Notes: generated from the sequence alone by a model not told the origin. Shown: positions 21,755 to 34,535, counted from the stretch's first letter. The stretch: DNA of 64,000 nucleotides from Phialocephala subalpina (GCA_900073065.1 FJOG01000017.1:430149-494148); one strand, 5' to 3'. Program-made: numbers and translations.

Positions 21755-22327
21755 TTGATTCTGAGTCGTGCCAATATACCTACAGCACTCATTACACTTC
21801 TGGCACCCTCTTGCTGGAGAAAAGGAAAGAAGAAATAAAGAAGGATCCCATTCACCTGAAAGATCCCGACGACTTGGAAATGGAGTCGAAATTAGATTAT
21901 ATGTGGAAGAAGGTGGAGTTATGCTCTTTGAAAGCACTCAACGCCGTTTGCCGACTAGAGACTTCAAGAGGCGTGTTCGGTCTCTTCATGCATACGGGAG
22001 CAAGCCTGGACCAGCAATCCGCTGCGAGATGCGAATTGCTTGGATTCTGCACTTAGAAAGGTGTCACAGCAGAATGATAAGAAGGGAGAGCAGCCTCCGA
22101 GGCGAAGTTAGTTCTAGAGACACCTCACATGGCTCAGAGCTGCTGAGAAATGGGCCTCACATTGTACAGTTCGCTGTGAGATACTTTGTTGTTGATCATA
22201 CATTACTATATATTGCCTTTATATCATATATACTCCTCAAACTTCTCAATCGCTTTCTGACGCCATGCCAAACGCCTTGCTAATGCATCATTCTTTTCCA
22301 CCCATTGCCTGCATGTCCGTCTAACAC
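21755..22327. other. Convergent intergenic region
   Basis: Between the small membrane protein and the TmpA-like gene, whose 3' ends face each other. Short overlapping frames exist, but nothing with recognisable coding character. Confidence 0.45.
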
Positions 22328-23845
22328 TCATGAATCCCAAATCGGTCCATAGGCTGGGACACCTCTGCTCTCCATCTCATAAACCAAATGCTTCGTCAAC
22401 GCCTTGTTACTAACACAAAAGATAGCCTCCGCACTCTCCGCCACATACAACTTATACGCCAAACTCACCAAGTCCTGTCTCCCCACAGCATGAGTATCAA
22501 TGACCACCGCCTCCGGATCAACTTCCAGAACTCTATCACAAATATCATCTCCAAACGTATGTCTCGGCTCCGGAGCACTCCACAACACTCTACATTTCGT
22601 AGCAGGGATATGCTCCATCGTCCCTAAACACGGTCCAATGCCAGAGCCAGTTGTCACTATGATGACCTTCCGAAAAAGCTGCGCCATGCATAACACTCCC
22701 ACTGTAGGTATACCACGTGTGTAGTACCATTTCTTAGGGTTGTTGATTGCTCTTCTCGTCCAATCTCCCGCATTCGAGACGATTAGAGAACCTCCATTCC
22801 CGTTCTTCTCGGGAATACAAGCGAATGAATGCCATTCTTTCAATGGTGTGTCTGCTATCCGGTATACGACGCAATTTGAGACTTTCTCCGAGAGGTGGAG
22901 ACGAATAGCGTGGATACCGACTCCCAGACGTTCAGTCTGGATCTTCAATCGTCGAAGACGCATCCAAGGAAGTGCAACATGGAAACATGTTGCCATGAGA
23001 AGCCAGAAGGCGGGTAGCTTCGTAAGTACTGCCCCTGGTGAAGCCGGACCAGCTTGATGTCCAAGAGCACGAGTGAAGAGCCAAAGCTCTGGCCAGAACA
23101 GACCTAAAACTGCCCAACCTCCAAAGCGATGGATGTTCTCAAAGGTATTGTGTTTCCATGATCGGAAAGTTGGGTAGGCTGTTATAAGCATAGCCCAGAG
23201 AATAGCGATGACGGAGAAGGTACACATCATGATCAGCGGGTCTGCGATTCTGATTGTGATGAACTCCCATGTCAGGATTGCTGATAGGAGGGAGAACCAG
23301 AGGACTGAACAAACTGCTGTACTGCTGTGAAGACCTCCGTATTCGTAGATCTTCGCTAGGGAGCGGCGAAGACGAAGTGGTGCCCAAAAGGGAATGAACC
23401 AGCAGAGGCGAAACAGGGTGTTGATGATGTAGTCCTGGCGCATCAGGACTGCAATCAGCATGTTCGCTGCTGCCGCCGTTGATATGTCGACCAACAGGGG
23501 AGAGTATTTAGACCTCCTCTTCATTGTGATGATCTTGTGGGCGTGCCAAATGTTCGCAACTAGGACGACCAAGAATATTCGTCTGTAAACTCCAAAGACC
23601 GTCCATCTTGCGAATCGAAGAAACTTCCCTCTTGGAGGAAGCCTGATTTCAGGAAGGATATCCTCTGAGGCCTCTGTTGTTTTGCTTTCCACGTATAAAT
23701 CCTCCAGTAGAAAGGGCTCCGATTCAGGGTTCTCGTCCATGCTAGTGTATGTTCGCATCTCCATGTCTCTCATCTTCATGCTCATCGCCCTGGCCGAATC
23801 CTCGCCCGCAGATTGTACCACTTTGCAACTCTCCTCCAACTCCAA
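22328..23845 (-). CDS. TmpA-like integral membrane oxidoreductase
   Basis: Single-exon gene for 505 residues. After an acidic cytosolic N-terminus (about 90 residues) come several hydrophobic spans, then a ferredoxin-reductase-like cytosolic half. There a nucleotide-binding motif (VIIVTTGSGIGPCLG) and a C-terminal block (YEMESRGVPAYGPIWDS) are visible. It matches the TmpA family, described in Aspergillus nidulans as a membrane flavoprotein-like regulator of conidiation; related modules also occur at the end of some NRPS-like proteins. Function here is inferred from family resemblance only. An upstream exon cannot be excluded, but the first ATG gives a plausible start. Confidence 0.72.
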   Translation of the reverse strand: MELEESCKVVQSAGEDSARAMSMKMRDMEMRTYTSMDENPESEPFLLEDLYVESKTTEASEDILPEIRLPPRGKFLRFARWTVFGVYRRIFLVVLVANIWHAHKIITMKRRSKYSPLLVDISTAAAANMLIAVLMRQDYIINTLFRLCWFIPFWAPLRLRRSLAKIYEYGGLHSSTAVCSVLWFSLLSAILTWEFITIRIADPLIMMCTFSVIAILWAMLITAYPTFRSWKHNTFENIHRFGGWAVLGLFWPELWLFTRALGHQAGPASPGAVLTKLPAFWLLMATCFHVALPWMRLRRLKIQTERLGVGIHAIRLHLSEKVSNCVVYRIADTPLKEWHSFACIPEKNGNGGSLIVSNAGDWTRRAINNPKKWYYTRGIPTVGVLCMAQLFRKVIIVTTGSGIGPCLGTMEHIPATKCRVLWSAPEPRHTFGDDICDRVLEVDPEAVVIDTHAVGRQDLVSLAYKLYVAESAEAIFCVSNKALTKHLVYEMESRGVPAYGPIWDS

Positions 23846-24869
23846 GATCCCGTTATAAATATCCAGACTTGGGACGATACAGTCGTAAGGGTACCCAAGT
23901 ATCCAACCAGTCCAATAACTTCAAAGCCGCAAAATGAGTGTCGAATCTCCAGATCGCTGGATCCGCGAGCTCCTCAGTCCTCCTCCACCCGGGACTGCTC
24001 CAAGACCATAGCAAGATAGCGAACGTCGAGACAAAGAGACAGACGAAAACACAGAAAGCATCAAGAAAAGAAGGGCTGACTTACGGTTCATGATCCGATC
24101 AATATTTGACGAGGTGGTCCAGCTGCGGGATGGACCCCTGAAGGAGAAAAGGTCACTGCAACTCCAGGCGCTAAAGCCAGCCACAATCCATTTTCAGTCG
24201 AGATCTCGTGTTTCTGCAAGGCGGTGGACAGACCCCAGCCAGTATGAGATTCGCTTTTATGCGAACATAAAAGGGGGAGGGGAAGTCAATCGACTATGTT
24301 CCTGGAAGGAGAAGTGCTGATGTTCTAAAGTCTGTAAATGATTGAGAGCTTTTTAGACTTCGAGAATTGGAAGTTTTGAAGACGAATTTCCAAGGACCGC
24401 CAGGACCCCTATTTTGAGCTCGACTATTATCGCAAGCGCCTCGGGAACGATAAGAGCTGCATAAATCATGCATAAAACTATTGTCTTTTCGTCGCTCTTG
24501 CCTCTATCGTCGAGGTCATCCTTTTGTATTGGGTTCGAGAAAGAGCGCAAAGAGTAAAGTGTTTCAATGTTCTCAGTAGTCTGGGGCTTTAAGCATATGA
24601 ATTTTCAACCAATTGGCGGACATTCAGGACCGTCAATTGCCAGCCGCGCTCTTGCCACTTTATAGCGGCGTGTGATTTTCGTTCTTGCATTTCTCCGCCT
24701 CTCATCTGATCTCATCTTTCGTCGCAGCTTCTTTATCTCAAGTTGTTCCGTCAAGCCAAAATGTCTGAGCCAAAGTCAGAGATTGAGATAGGCTTGCAAC
24801 TTTTGTCTCTTTGACAGCTCGAGTTTTCTCCATCAACATCATTTCATACAAAGAGTTCAAGAGCAGACA
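23846..24869. other. Divergent promoter region
   Basis: About 1 kb between the starts of the TmpA-like gene and the GST gene. No convincing coding sequence in either strand. Confidence 0.45.
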
Positions 24870-25574
24870 ATGTCTCTCCGATACCCCTTCGAAGCCCTTC
24901 ACCTCTATACCGCACCCCTTTCCGGCTGCAGTGCGCGAATCCGCATCGCCTCTCACCTGAAGTCCATCCCTTTGACTTACCACAACGTGGACTTCTCCAA
25001 ATCCGAGCAGACATCCTCATCGTATCTTTCCGTCAACCCCAACGGTAGTGTTCCCTCTCTAGTCGTCCACACCTCCTCTTCGGGGAATTTCACAATCACC
25101 CAATCCCCCGCCGTCCTCGACTTCCTAGAATCCCACTTCCCGGCCCCACCTCTCCTTCCAGTAGGAAAAGAGAAATGGAAAGAGCGAGCGAGGGTAATTG
25201 AATTAGTCAGTTTAGTGGCTTGTGACATCCAACCACCTCAGAACTCGCGCATCCGTAAGAAGCTTGAAGAAGAGTTTGGCGGTGATGGGATAAAATGGGC
25301 AAGGTATGTTTATGAGCGTGGCTTCTCGGTGTATGAGGAGTCCTTGGAGAGGGGGAGGAAGCTGGATGGGGAAGATGGAGGACGAGGGAGGTATAGTGTG
25401 GGAAGTGAGGTGAGCCTTGCGGATGTGTTTTTGGTGCCTGCTGTGCAGGGTGCGCTCAGAGTTGGCGTTGAGACTGAGAGGTGGCCGTTGTTGAAGGGAG
25501 TTGTGGATGAGTGTTGGAAGTTGGAGGCTTTTCGGAAGGGAGGTTTGGGTGGACATGGGAGGTTGGTCCCTTGA
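24870..25574 (+). CDS. Zeta-class glutathione S-transferase / maleylacetoacetate isomerase-like
   Basis: Single exon, 234 residues. The thioredoxin-fold N-terminus has LYTAPLSGCSARIRIASHLK (the Ser/Cys active-site helix of the zeta class, usually SSCSxRVRIAL), then NPNGSVPSLV with the cis-Pro, and QSPAVLDFLE. The C-terminal all-helical domain has the zeta-type ACDIQPPQNSRIRKKL and VSLADVFLVPAVQGALR. Maleylacetoacetate isomerases work in tyrosine/phenylalanine breakdown in the cytosol. No neighbouring homogentisate-pathway gene is present, so a general GST role is equally possible. Length and start agree with the family. Confidence 0.87.
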   Translation: MSLRYPFEALHLYTAPLSGCSARIRIASHLKSIPLTYHNVDFSKSEQTSSSYLSVNPNGSVPSLVVHTSSSGNFTITQSPAVLDFLESHFPAPPLLPVGKEKWKERARVIELVSLVACDIQPPQNSRIRKKLEEEFGGDGIKWARYVYERGFSVYEESLERGRKLDGEDGGRGRYSVGSEVSLADVFLVPAVQGALRVGVETERWPLLKGVVDECWKLEAFRKGGLGGHGRLVP

Positions 25575-25835
25575 TTGGGATTGGTCAGTGACTGCTTATG
25601 TTTGGGATAAAGAGAGAACTTCTCTCGGGTCAGAATGCCAGATGTTCCAGACAATCCAGGATTGAGAATCTCCTTGAAAGGCATTCACTTCAATGTTGAA
25701 GTTCAAATGAAAGATGTCGAGTTTTGAATTGGTCGAGGTGACCTCCACTATACAGGAGATTATACAGACAACGCCATCCAATGCAAGGACCTCTTCTCAT
25801 ATGATACAGGCTTACATACAAAATATACACAGCCA
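25575..25835. other. Convergent intergenic region
   Basis: 3' flanks of the GST and COX14-domain genes; nothing else seen. Confidence 0.5.
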
Positions 25836-26781
25836 TCACCGTCCCATGATCCATGATGACCAACTTTTAGCTTTTGGCTGCCCCTCTGTTGCTCCCGGTA
25901 CCGCTGCAGGTGTCTTAGCAGCGGTCCCTAATCGATCGAGTGGTCCTCCGCTCTTTTCTAGCTCTCGCTCTTGTGCAAATGCATGCTTAGCCTTCTCTGT
26001 AATCGCAATCTTCTTTTCTTCGAGCGCTCGGACAATATCGCTCTCCCGCTCGCCGAGGCTGTCGTCTTCTTCACTTAGGGACTCGTACCCTATTCTTCTC
26101 TCACTGCTTCCGACGTCTTCACCCTCCTCTTCCTTCGTGAGGCCAGAGAATAACCAATTCTTCGCTTTTCCTATTGGGCCTGGAGCTGCCTTTCTCCTTC
26201 TTTCTTCCTCGAACTTCGTTTTGTACTCGTCTTCCATCTTGATGAAATTGATCTCCTGTTCCGTGGCTGTCCCTGATGCTATCGACTGCCTAGCATTGTG
26301 GATAGCAGATTGATGTAGTGCTTTTTGTTCCTGGTAGAACTGGGCTCGCTTCTTTCGATTGTAGACAATCATGTCCCAGAACGTGTAAACAGTGACACCT
26401 CCCGCAACGACTATTCCCAAACACAATTAGCCCTCTGCTTCTCTTTTGCGGTCCTTAATTGGAACTGAGGATTAAGGATTGGCAAAACATACAAGTAGCT
26501 CCAATCAAAGTCAACGCCGTAAACCGATGCGCTCTATCAGCCCACACTCTCCCCCTAACAACAATCTTGTCAAACGCCGTTACCTGCGCATCTCTAGCTC
26601 TATCAGCGGCAGCTCTCAATCTCCTTATCTTCTCCTGAGGCGTCTCTCCTACCGGCCCCTTGCTCTTCGGTGGCAGAGGAGCTCTCTTCGATTGTAGATT
26701 TGCAGCCGAAGGTGGTGGTTTAGCGGATGCATAGGGAGTCGTAGACGTAAAGCGCGTAGCATCTGTAGCTGACCGAGGCAT
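25836..26781 (-). CDS. COX14-domain (cytochrome c oxidase assembly) protein
   Basis: Two exons (26781-26493, 26410-25836) joined across an 82-bp intron give 287 residues. The conserved core reads TPQEKIRRLRAAADRARDA, then FDKIVVRGRVWADRAHRFTAL, a single membrane span (LIGATFVAGGVTVYTFWDM) and YNRKKRAQFYQEQKALHQ. This is the pattern of fungal proteins annotated as cytochrome oxidase c assembly (COX14 family), thought to sit in the inner mitochondrial membrane. The C-terminal half is a charged, probably coiled-coil/disordered extension rich in Glu and Lys. The start at 26781 begins the conserved MPRS...RFTSTTPYA segment. It is divergent from the DUF2458 gene with 366 bp between starts. Confidence 0.83.
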
Positions 26782-27147
26782 GGTGACGAGAATCAATTAA
26801 GATGCCCGAAGAAAGGGATAGGGTTAGAAGGGATTTGGTTGTGGTATTTACATTTGGATTCGGAGGCAATTGTCAGGAGATTTTTTGATGTTCTCATTGA
26901 CCCGAGCACTTTACATTTTTAGCGTGCACGGAACCACCCGAAGTGTGGAAACGAATGAGAGGCGATCCTTTCCTCATCAACTTTCTCCAAGTGGCTTCTA
27001 GCTTGATCTGATGTGTTGCGCTCTTGCGATTCGCGTTAATGAGGCTCTTTGAAATTGGGAGCCGTCGACTCTTTGATCAATGACATTTCGTCTACAAAAA
27101 TCTTTGCAATCTGTCTTCCATTTGCATGTGGAGCCAACTACATCAGC
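26782..27147. other. Bidirectional promoter region
   Basis: 366 bp between divergent start codons of the COX14-domain and DUF2458 genes. No coding content. Confidence 0.5.
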
Positions 27148-27974
27148 ATGGCGTCCAGTAATGATGGACCACCGCCAGATTTGGCATCAATCTTGAAGAC
27201 TTTGGCCTCTCTCGCACCGCAGAATCAACAAGCGCAAGCTGAACCTGCACCATACCGACTTCAACCACTTCCCCCACAGCCATCACCTCAAGCATGGCCT
27301 AGACAGGAAGCGGCATCGCACGTCCCAGGATCCACAACTCCTCCTGGTCTCCCAAAATCTCACATTGATCCAGCAACGATTATCGATTGGTCGGCTGGTC
27401 TACGCTGTGTCATGAAAATAGTTGCGAAGAATGATAGTATTCTCGACGAAGTCAGACGGGTGAGTAGCTACCCCTCCTACCACGAGCAAAACTTATCTTC
27501 CTTCTAGATGATCAAAATCCAGAACGATCACGAGCTGCAGTGGTTCAATGGCCGAGAAGCTTTGATCGAGAAGCAAAAAGCCAGGAAGGACGGCCAGAAG
27601 AAGCTGGACGAAGTGCTGTAAGTAGTACCTGCATGAACCAGAAGGCTGTGTGTTGACTTCGACATAGCAAGGCAGTTGGTGGTACAGTGTCAGTCGGTGA
27701 ATCCAACACGAGTCCTGAGGAACTTGCCAAAGAGCTTCAGACTTTCGACATGAAGGTCTACAGAGCTCAAATGGAAATGAATCGAGAAATGAGCAACAGA
27801 CTCCGGAGCCTGGGAGTTCCATTCTTTGGTACTAGAACAGACCTAGTAAGACCAGCTGGAAAGGAAGCGACCGCGGAGGAGTCCAGAGATGGAAAAGTCA
27901 TGATCGACGAGGTCGAGTTGGTCAAGCTCCAAAGAAAGATGTTGGCCATTCTCGAGGACCTTTGCAACGATTGA
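27148..27974 (+). CDS. DUF2458-family protein
   Basis: Three exons (27148-27459, 27508-27617, 27668-27974) with 48- and 50-bp introns give 242 residues. A Pro/Gln-rich N-terminus (about 1-75) leads into the conserved helical part: SHIDPATIIDWSAGLRCVMK, IQNDHELQWFNGREALIEKQ, and a C-terminal block with YRAQMEMNREMSNRLRSLGVPFFG ending in RKMLAILEDLCND. This matches a fungus-specific family of unknown function (DUF2458). The helical, charged sequence suggests coiled-coil interactions. The chosen ATG is the first that lies directly before the conserved region; an upstream in-frame ATG exists at 27049. Confidence 0.82.
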
Positions 27975-30105
27975 GGACGCTAAGGGAAAGTCAGAACAAT
28001 CTGTTGCACGTCTGAGCGGAGGATAGAATTCTCCTTTCCGGTCGAAACAAAAGCATATGCTCAGATTAAGTTCACAAAGTCAAATTAAACACACGGGATA
28101 TCTCTGGAAGAAGAAAGATACGGCAAGAAATAGCCTCTTGTTGCACATCGCACGGAGAGACGTTCTCCATAACTTAGACCTGAGAGAGAATTGTTGAGAT
28201 GAAGCCATCCCCACTCGAGCAGGCAGAAGGTACGAGAATGGGCTGCTTCTGAAATAAATGATCTTAAATGATCTCATCAAGACAGAAATAAGAATCAAAG
28301 TACTTTCTGTTGCAAATCGCAGCGGACCATGACTTTCCATACTTTCCTCATTGATAATATCTACAGGGTTTCGAGGCATAGGGTCAAAAAAAGGCTATGC
28401 TGAGCAAAGGCAAGCCAGAACTTTGTGGCGCCGAGCATTGATTGATCTGACCCAAGGAACCTGTTTATCAGTAGTAAAGATGAATTTCGTGCATGTTCGA
28501 ATATGTAGCGATAACGCTGAGGCGTCGGCTGAAAGACGCATCTAATACTCGGAACATGCAGAGCGCTCAAAGGGGCATGGATGGTCTATTCCCGTCGTCA
28601 CACAAAACTCAAAAGTTGAGAACGAGCATGAGCATTAACCTATCTGCCTCGAAACGACGTTCTCCTGGGGATCAAAGTCGAGCAATCACTTTTGGCGGGG
28701 TGTTCTGGGCCCAGAGTTTCGGTTCCTCCGTGCCCGAATCATTCGATCCGGTAAGCATGATAGCCTCGATATCTTCATCGGGCAGCCAAATTTAACGACT
28801 GGGAGATCTACGATAACGCAAGCAAGCCTCCGCAGCATTTGGGCAGCAAGGGATTCGTGGAAAAAGAAACGAGTGCATGAGATGTTGAATGTACGAGGAT
28901 GGAACGAGTTTAGACCAAATGCGTTGAGAGACGGACGTCTCTTCCGAGCTGTTCCTGTCCTAGTCGGGCGTTTTACGGAGGCAGGAAGTGTGGATGAAGA
29001 TTCCGGACGGCGTGCAACAGTACTTGGTGTTTGGGATGAGATGAACAGCCTCGTGAGATAGAGATGAGAAAAGACGGGAGGAAGAGCAGTGTCTTTAGAA
29101 TTGTACAAGAGAAGTTTCTTGTGTTAAACGTCGTTTATTGAAAAGGGTAGTGGATTTCTGAGCCGAACGTCCTCTTATTGGCTGGTTTCCTCTCTGGAAC
29201 GTTACTTTCGGACTTCTTTCCCAAATCTTCTCTTCAGCGGCTCTTTCTAGTGATATAAAGTCACGACTTTTCTCCTTTTCCAAGCGCCCAAACTCTCTCT
29301 ATATATCGCTGGAGCTCGACGTTATCTCCTGGATATAAGGATTCTCCTCGTGACGGGCATCTGCATCACGGCCAACTCTCTCATTAGCGATGCCCTCAGA
29401 CAGCCGTTTTCCTCTCCCGATAACCAGGAAAGCCTACCATGCTGGCCGAAACTCTCTGAAAGTTTCCCGGTCGCGCAAGCCTGCGATGTGCGACAAAATC
29501 TGCGAGCATGAAGCCGATGTCCAAGTGAGGCAAGGAGGCTTTCCTCCTGCTTTCATGCCGAGGTAGCATGACACTTTGACAGGCCCGACCTCTCTTCAAC
29601 GGATGGGTCGATCTCAGCCGTTTCCGCGCTGTGGGCTCCTCAAGGCCAAAAAGGGCGGAAGAGAGATGTGCAACAAAGATTTTGAGAGGCGTCATGGCAG
29701 CGGGTGAGTATTTATGCGCTGGGGTTTGATTGGTGTTGAGTCCCCCCCGCAATGTCTCTCCAGGTTCCCAATGCAGGTCCCCGTCAAAGAATCCGATGCC
29801 AGGAACGCATACGTGTGGAGACCAATTTTGGCAAGGCTGTTTAGCTGTTCTTTTAAGCTTACTCTTCGCTTCAGTTTGTCCTTCCTAGCCAAGTGAGAAA
29901 TATGTATATATAAGTCTTGAACAATAGGAAAGAAACGCGGGAGTAACAATTTCATTAGAAATAGAGGCTATGTGTCATAGCCATGGAAGCTCTACAGCAA
30001 AGAGCCACGTGTGATTATCCTTGCCCCTAACGCCATGCTCGCTGAAATGCTATCATTCTGCTCCTCAACACGAGGACACCTGTATTATACACATTACCAT
30101 CCTGA
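27975..30105. other. Gene-poor region, about 2.1 kb
   Basis: Several frames of 60-140 codons exist on both strands, the longest 28686-29108 (-), but none shows recognisable domains, clear coding bias or plausible splicing to neighbours. A short inverted motif (GCATGTTCGAATA ... ACTCGGAACATGC, 28491-28560) is present without tRNA structure. I see nothing I can name. Confidence 0.35.
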
Positions 30106-31070
30106 TTAGTACGTGATAATATGTGAGAAGTGCCCAGGAACCTTCATCCTACACTTCTCACAATCTGCCCTGTAGCCCATGCTAAAACTCCTCTTGATAG
30201 TACCACCACCATTACCAGTCATGTCATGACCAAATCCAGTCCATTGCCTAAGACTATGCTTAGACCGTTGATGTCCTTTCTTCGTTGGTGTCTCCTTGTC
30301 CATCTCCGAATGTTGATTCTCCACATCCATTTGCATACCATTGACTCCGTCGATGATGATACTGGGGCTCATCTCTCCTTCACTTATAGGACTTGGTAGT
30401 CGTCGACCACGTCTGAACCTATCAACCATAGCCTCATCGTCCGCGAAGTCGCTGTCGTGGTGGATAGTAACTTTCTCGGAGCGAATGAAAGGAGCAAATG
30501 AGCTATGAATCGGTGTAGGGATCCTGCCAGAGATGCTCGAAGATGGATCATTATGAAAGGGGCCAGGCGAAAGATGGAATGAATCCGTCATCTCGAAGTC
30601 GTCAGAGTACATGGGTGCATCGGACATTTGGGTTGACTGGGAGCTGCCTAAAGTCTGCTGCGAGCTGTCTTGATCGACATCTAGGAAAGGTGAAGGCGAG
30701 CCGCTTTGCGTGAAAGTAGCAGTCGTGGGGGAAGACGAGCAAGGAGAGAAAAAGGATCTGGGCTCCGCTGCAGCCGCAGCATCCTCGTTGTCCGAGTCAG
30801 CTGGAGTGATCGTGGGAGGAAGAGGCTGTGATGTGTAATTCGTATTGTAGGTCGTATTGCAGTTGAAGAATGGCGAGGCATGGCGAGCTAATTTTGGTGA
30901 TTGTCGGTGAGGAAGAGCAGCAATATGACGTTTCTGAACATCGTTAGTGTTTACAGTCAATGTGTTATGACTGGGGAACTCACTGTTCTGTGTTCACCAA
31001 AGCCTGACGCGGTAGCCTCCTCATCATCATCCCTATCGCGCTTCCGGCTCTGGAGTTGCATACTGAACAT
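30106..31070 (-). CDS. Conserved low-complexity fungal protein with Cys-containing C-terminus
   Basis: Exon 1 (31070-30984) and exon 2 (30933-30106) join across a 50-bp intron with a textbook ACTAACG branch site, giving 304 residues. The N-terminus is basic then acidic (MFSMQLQSRKRDRDDDEE). The middle is Ser/Pro/Asp-rich and probably disordered, with FAPFIRSEK and MVDRFRRGRRLPSPISEGEMSPS as better-conserved-looking islands. The C-terminus (IKRSFSMGYRADCEKCRMKV) has a CxxC pair. I do not recognise a named family. Ser-Pro sites suggest a phosphorylated nuclear or regulatory protein, but that is inference. Confidence 0.68.
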
Positions 31071-31694
31071 CCTGTCCTGTTCAGTTGATGAACGCCTTGG
31101 TGAAAGATTGATCCTATGTCGCGTTCGTCTGAAGTTGAGGCAAAGGTGCGCAGCAAGGCTCGACGACCCTCGATCTGAGGAGAAGTGTTATGTATTAATG
31201 CAAAATGCGTTCAGCGAATGTGACTTGGAAGAACCCTGGATTATATCTTCGGGTTAAGAGAGCGGTTCGGCCATCACATGGCTGTTAGTGAAGATGGCGG
31301 TGGGTTTCAGAGTTGTTACAAGTGCTCGGTCGAGATGTTTGAAGACGAACCCCGTCTTGACGAGAACTCGCGACGAAGGCTCCTGAGGCAACCACTGCCA
31401 AGGAGCGACTACACGTGATACCCCTGTCCTTGGAGCAGCGGGAGCGCCTTCCCTCTTTCACTCAAGTGCAGTTCCGTGCGGAGGGCGCCGCCGTCATTGG
31501 CTCAAATTAATCACAAATTCTGCCCCTCCAACTGGTAGCACCCCTTGGCCAAAAATGTTTCTTTCATCCGTCCTCTGAGTCAACCTGTACAACAACACAC
31601 CATATAAAAAGAACATACCTTTCTTAAGCCAACTTGCTTCCTCGCATCCACAAGTTCTCATTGTACATTTACTTTTACCTTCACATACTTCAAG
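31071..31694 (+). promoter_or_regulatory. DAHP synthase promoter with Gcn4/CpcA-type site and TATA box
   Basis: TGAGTCA at 31576-31582 is a perfect general-amino-acid-control element (TGA[C/G]TCA), 113 bp upstream of the start codon. A TATA box (TATAAAAA, 31603-31610) lies 21 bp downstream of it. This arrangement fits induction of an aromatic amino-acid biosynthetic gene by Gcn4/CpcA on amino-acid starvation. The rest of the region has no coding content. Confidence 0.6.
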
Positions 31695-32925
<1,231 letters not shown>

Positions 32926-33365
32926 ATTTGATGGATATGGCATGGCGTCTCGGGGTGTTTCTCTTTACTTGACTTCACTTGACTTCATCTGACCTTACTT
33001 CACTTCACTTCAACAAAAGCTTTATCAGCATCTGATCCAAATGGTCCATTTGACCTAGGGGACAAAAAGCTTGGGGACAAAAAGCTTGGGGATCATTTTA
33101 GGTCTTTAGATTTTCTTTGATGATCTTTGGATCATGCGGCATAATCAGGAAATGAAACGGCATGGAGCATCGAAGAAAACAAAACATCTGCTGCTTACGC
33201 AAATACATATGTGATCAAGATTTCTACGACTTTCCAAGTGATGATCTTTGACTCATTGGCAGTGAAGGAAGATTTTGGTTTTACTGCCTCAAGCAGCTAA
33301 GTGTGAAACTTAGAATTCAAAACGCCTATACGCCCTCCTCTTTCGCTATGCCTCCTTAGCTATGC
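32926..33365. repeat. Convergent intergenic region with a short tandem repeat
   Basis: Contains two copies of a 15-mer (GGGGACAAAAAGCTT) in tandem at about 33058-33087, plus a run of ACTTGACTTC/ACTTCACTTC variants at about 32965-33012. It lies between the 3' ends of DAHP synthase and the Ara2-like gene. No coding content. Confidence 0.6.
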
Positions 33366-34535
33366 TCACAATCTACTGATCTTCGAAGTATCCCCTTTCA
33401 CCGCCGGCAAAGGTGCAATCTCATCAATAACGCCCTTCACCACCCTTAAATTCACATACCCCTCATCCGGACTCGGCCAAGCAAAGTCCTTCCACTCCCC
33501 CAAAATATCCCCAACCCCCTTCCCAAGCACCTGCACCTCATCCCTCCGCTTCTCACTCCACTCCCTCTTCCCCTGCTCAGCCGCTCGTCCAGCAACCGGT
33601 AACCCATCCAACACACTATTCCAAACCTTCATCGTCTCCTCCAACTCCTGCAGGTTACTAACTCCCATAACACTAACCCCAATCCCTCCCACCCCACCAA
33701 GAACAGCGCCTTCTCGTGACCAGGTATCGAGCCCCCATCTTATACTCACGACTTCTAACCTCTCGCCCTTTCCTTCCACGAATTTTGCGGCGGATAGACA
33801 TCGTTGACGCAGTTCGGTGGGAGCGGGGTGGAAATCCCCTTTCCCTCCAACAGGCACACCCACACTGCGCAAAAGTCCCATCCCGAGTATCGAAGCATTA
33901 GGTACACAGCTTACGCCTGCTTTTCGCAATCTCTCTACGCCTTGAGATGCGAGTGTTGTGTTCTGTAATGTGAAGTTTGCGTAGGACATTACTGCATCCA
34001 ATGGCTCGCCTGTTTCTTTCAATACCAGTTCGGCGAGATCGCAGAGTAGTGGGACGGGATAGCCTGAGATACCAATGTACTTTATCGTTCCTTCAGTGTC
34101 GCGTATCCGGCGAAGTTCGCGGACGGCGTCCAGAACTTCTTCGGGGGTAACGAACTCAACATCGTGACAGTATACTACGTCGAGATATGATGTATGTAAC
34201 CGTTGTAAACTCCTCTGAATCGAGTATCGTACCCATTCGGGACTGTAATCAAACTCCGCGTTCGCGATCCTTCCCACCTTCGTAATCAAATGGTAGCTCT
34301 CTCTCGGGTAGCTCTTCACGACAGCAGGTTGGGAGAGGGCGCGACCGAGGAGTTCTTCGGAAGGTCCGTAGTAGGGAGAGGTGTCGAAGGCGCGGACGCC
34401 GGAGGAGAGGGCGGAGGAGATTATGGCGTTGGTGGGGAGGGTGAAGGCGGAGGGGTTGTAGAGATTGTTGAATGTTGCTGTTCCGCAGATGAGGGGAGGG
34501 AGGGTTGTGGAGAGAGGGAGCTGAGGTTTCGGCAT
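33366..34535 (-). CDS. Ara2-like aldo-keto reductase (D-arabinose/L-galactose dehydrogenase type)
   Basis: Single exon, 389 residues. The catalytic tetrad of the aldo-keto reductase fold is intact: D51 and Y56 (FDTSPYYG), K86 (LITKVGR) and H124 (VYCHDVEF). The sequence FDTSPYYGPSEELLGRALSQ, with H followed by DVEFV, and the late GLDTWSREGAVLGGVGGIGVSVMGVSN block are typical of the NAD-dependent D-arabinose dehydrogenase (Ara2) group. That group makes D-arabinono-1,4-lactone for erythroascorbate synthesis. Length exceeds the usual figure slightly because of C-terminal insertions. The first ATG is used; no intron is needed. Confidence 0.85.
   Translation of the reverse strand: MPKPQLPLSTTLPPLICGTATFNNLYNPSAFTLPTNAIISSALSSGVRAFDTSPYYGPSEELLGRALSQPAVVKSYPRESYHLITKVGRIANAEFDYSPEWVRYSIQRSLQRLHTSYLDVVYCHDVEFVTPEEVLDAVRELRRIRDTEGTIKYIGISGYPVPLLCDLAELVLKETGEPLDAVMSYANFTLQNTTLASQGVERLRKAGVSCVPNASILGMGLLRSVGVPVGGKGDFHPAPTELRQRCLSAAKFVEGKGERLEVVSIRWGLDTWSREGAVLGGVGGIGVSVMGVSNLQELEETMKVWNSVLDGLPVAGRAAEQGKREWSEKRRDEVQVLGKGVGDILGEWKDFAWPSPDEGYVNLRVVKGVIDEIAPLPAVKGDTSKISRL

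Noticed and set aside
28490..28560. Possible tRNA or structured RNA around GTTCGAATA
   Set aside because: Only a short inverted motif is present; no cloverleaf or known RNA fold was seen.
28686..29108. 140-codon open frame on the minus strand
   Set aside because: No recognisable features; lies in a region with many overlapping random frames.
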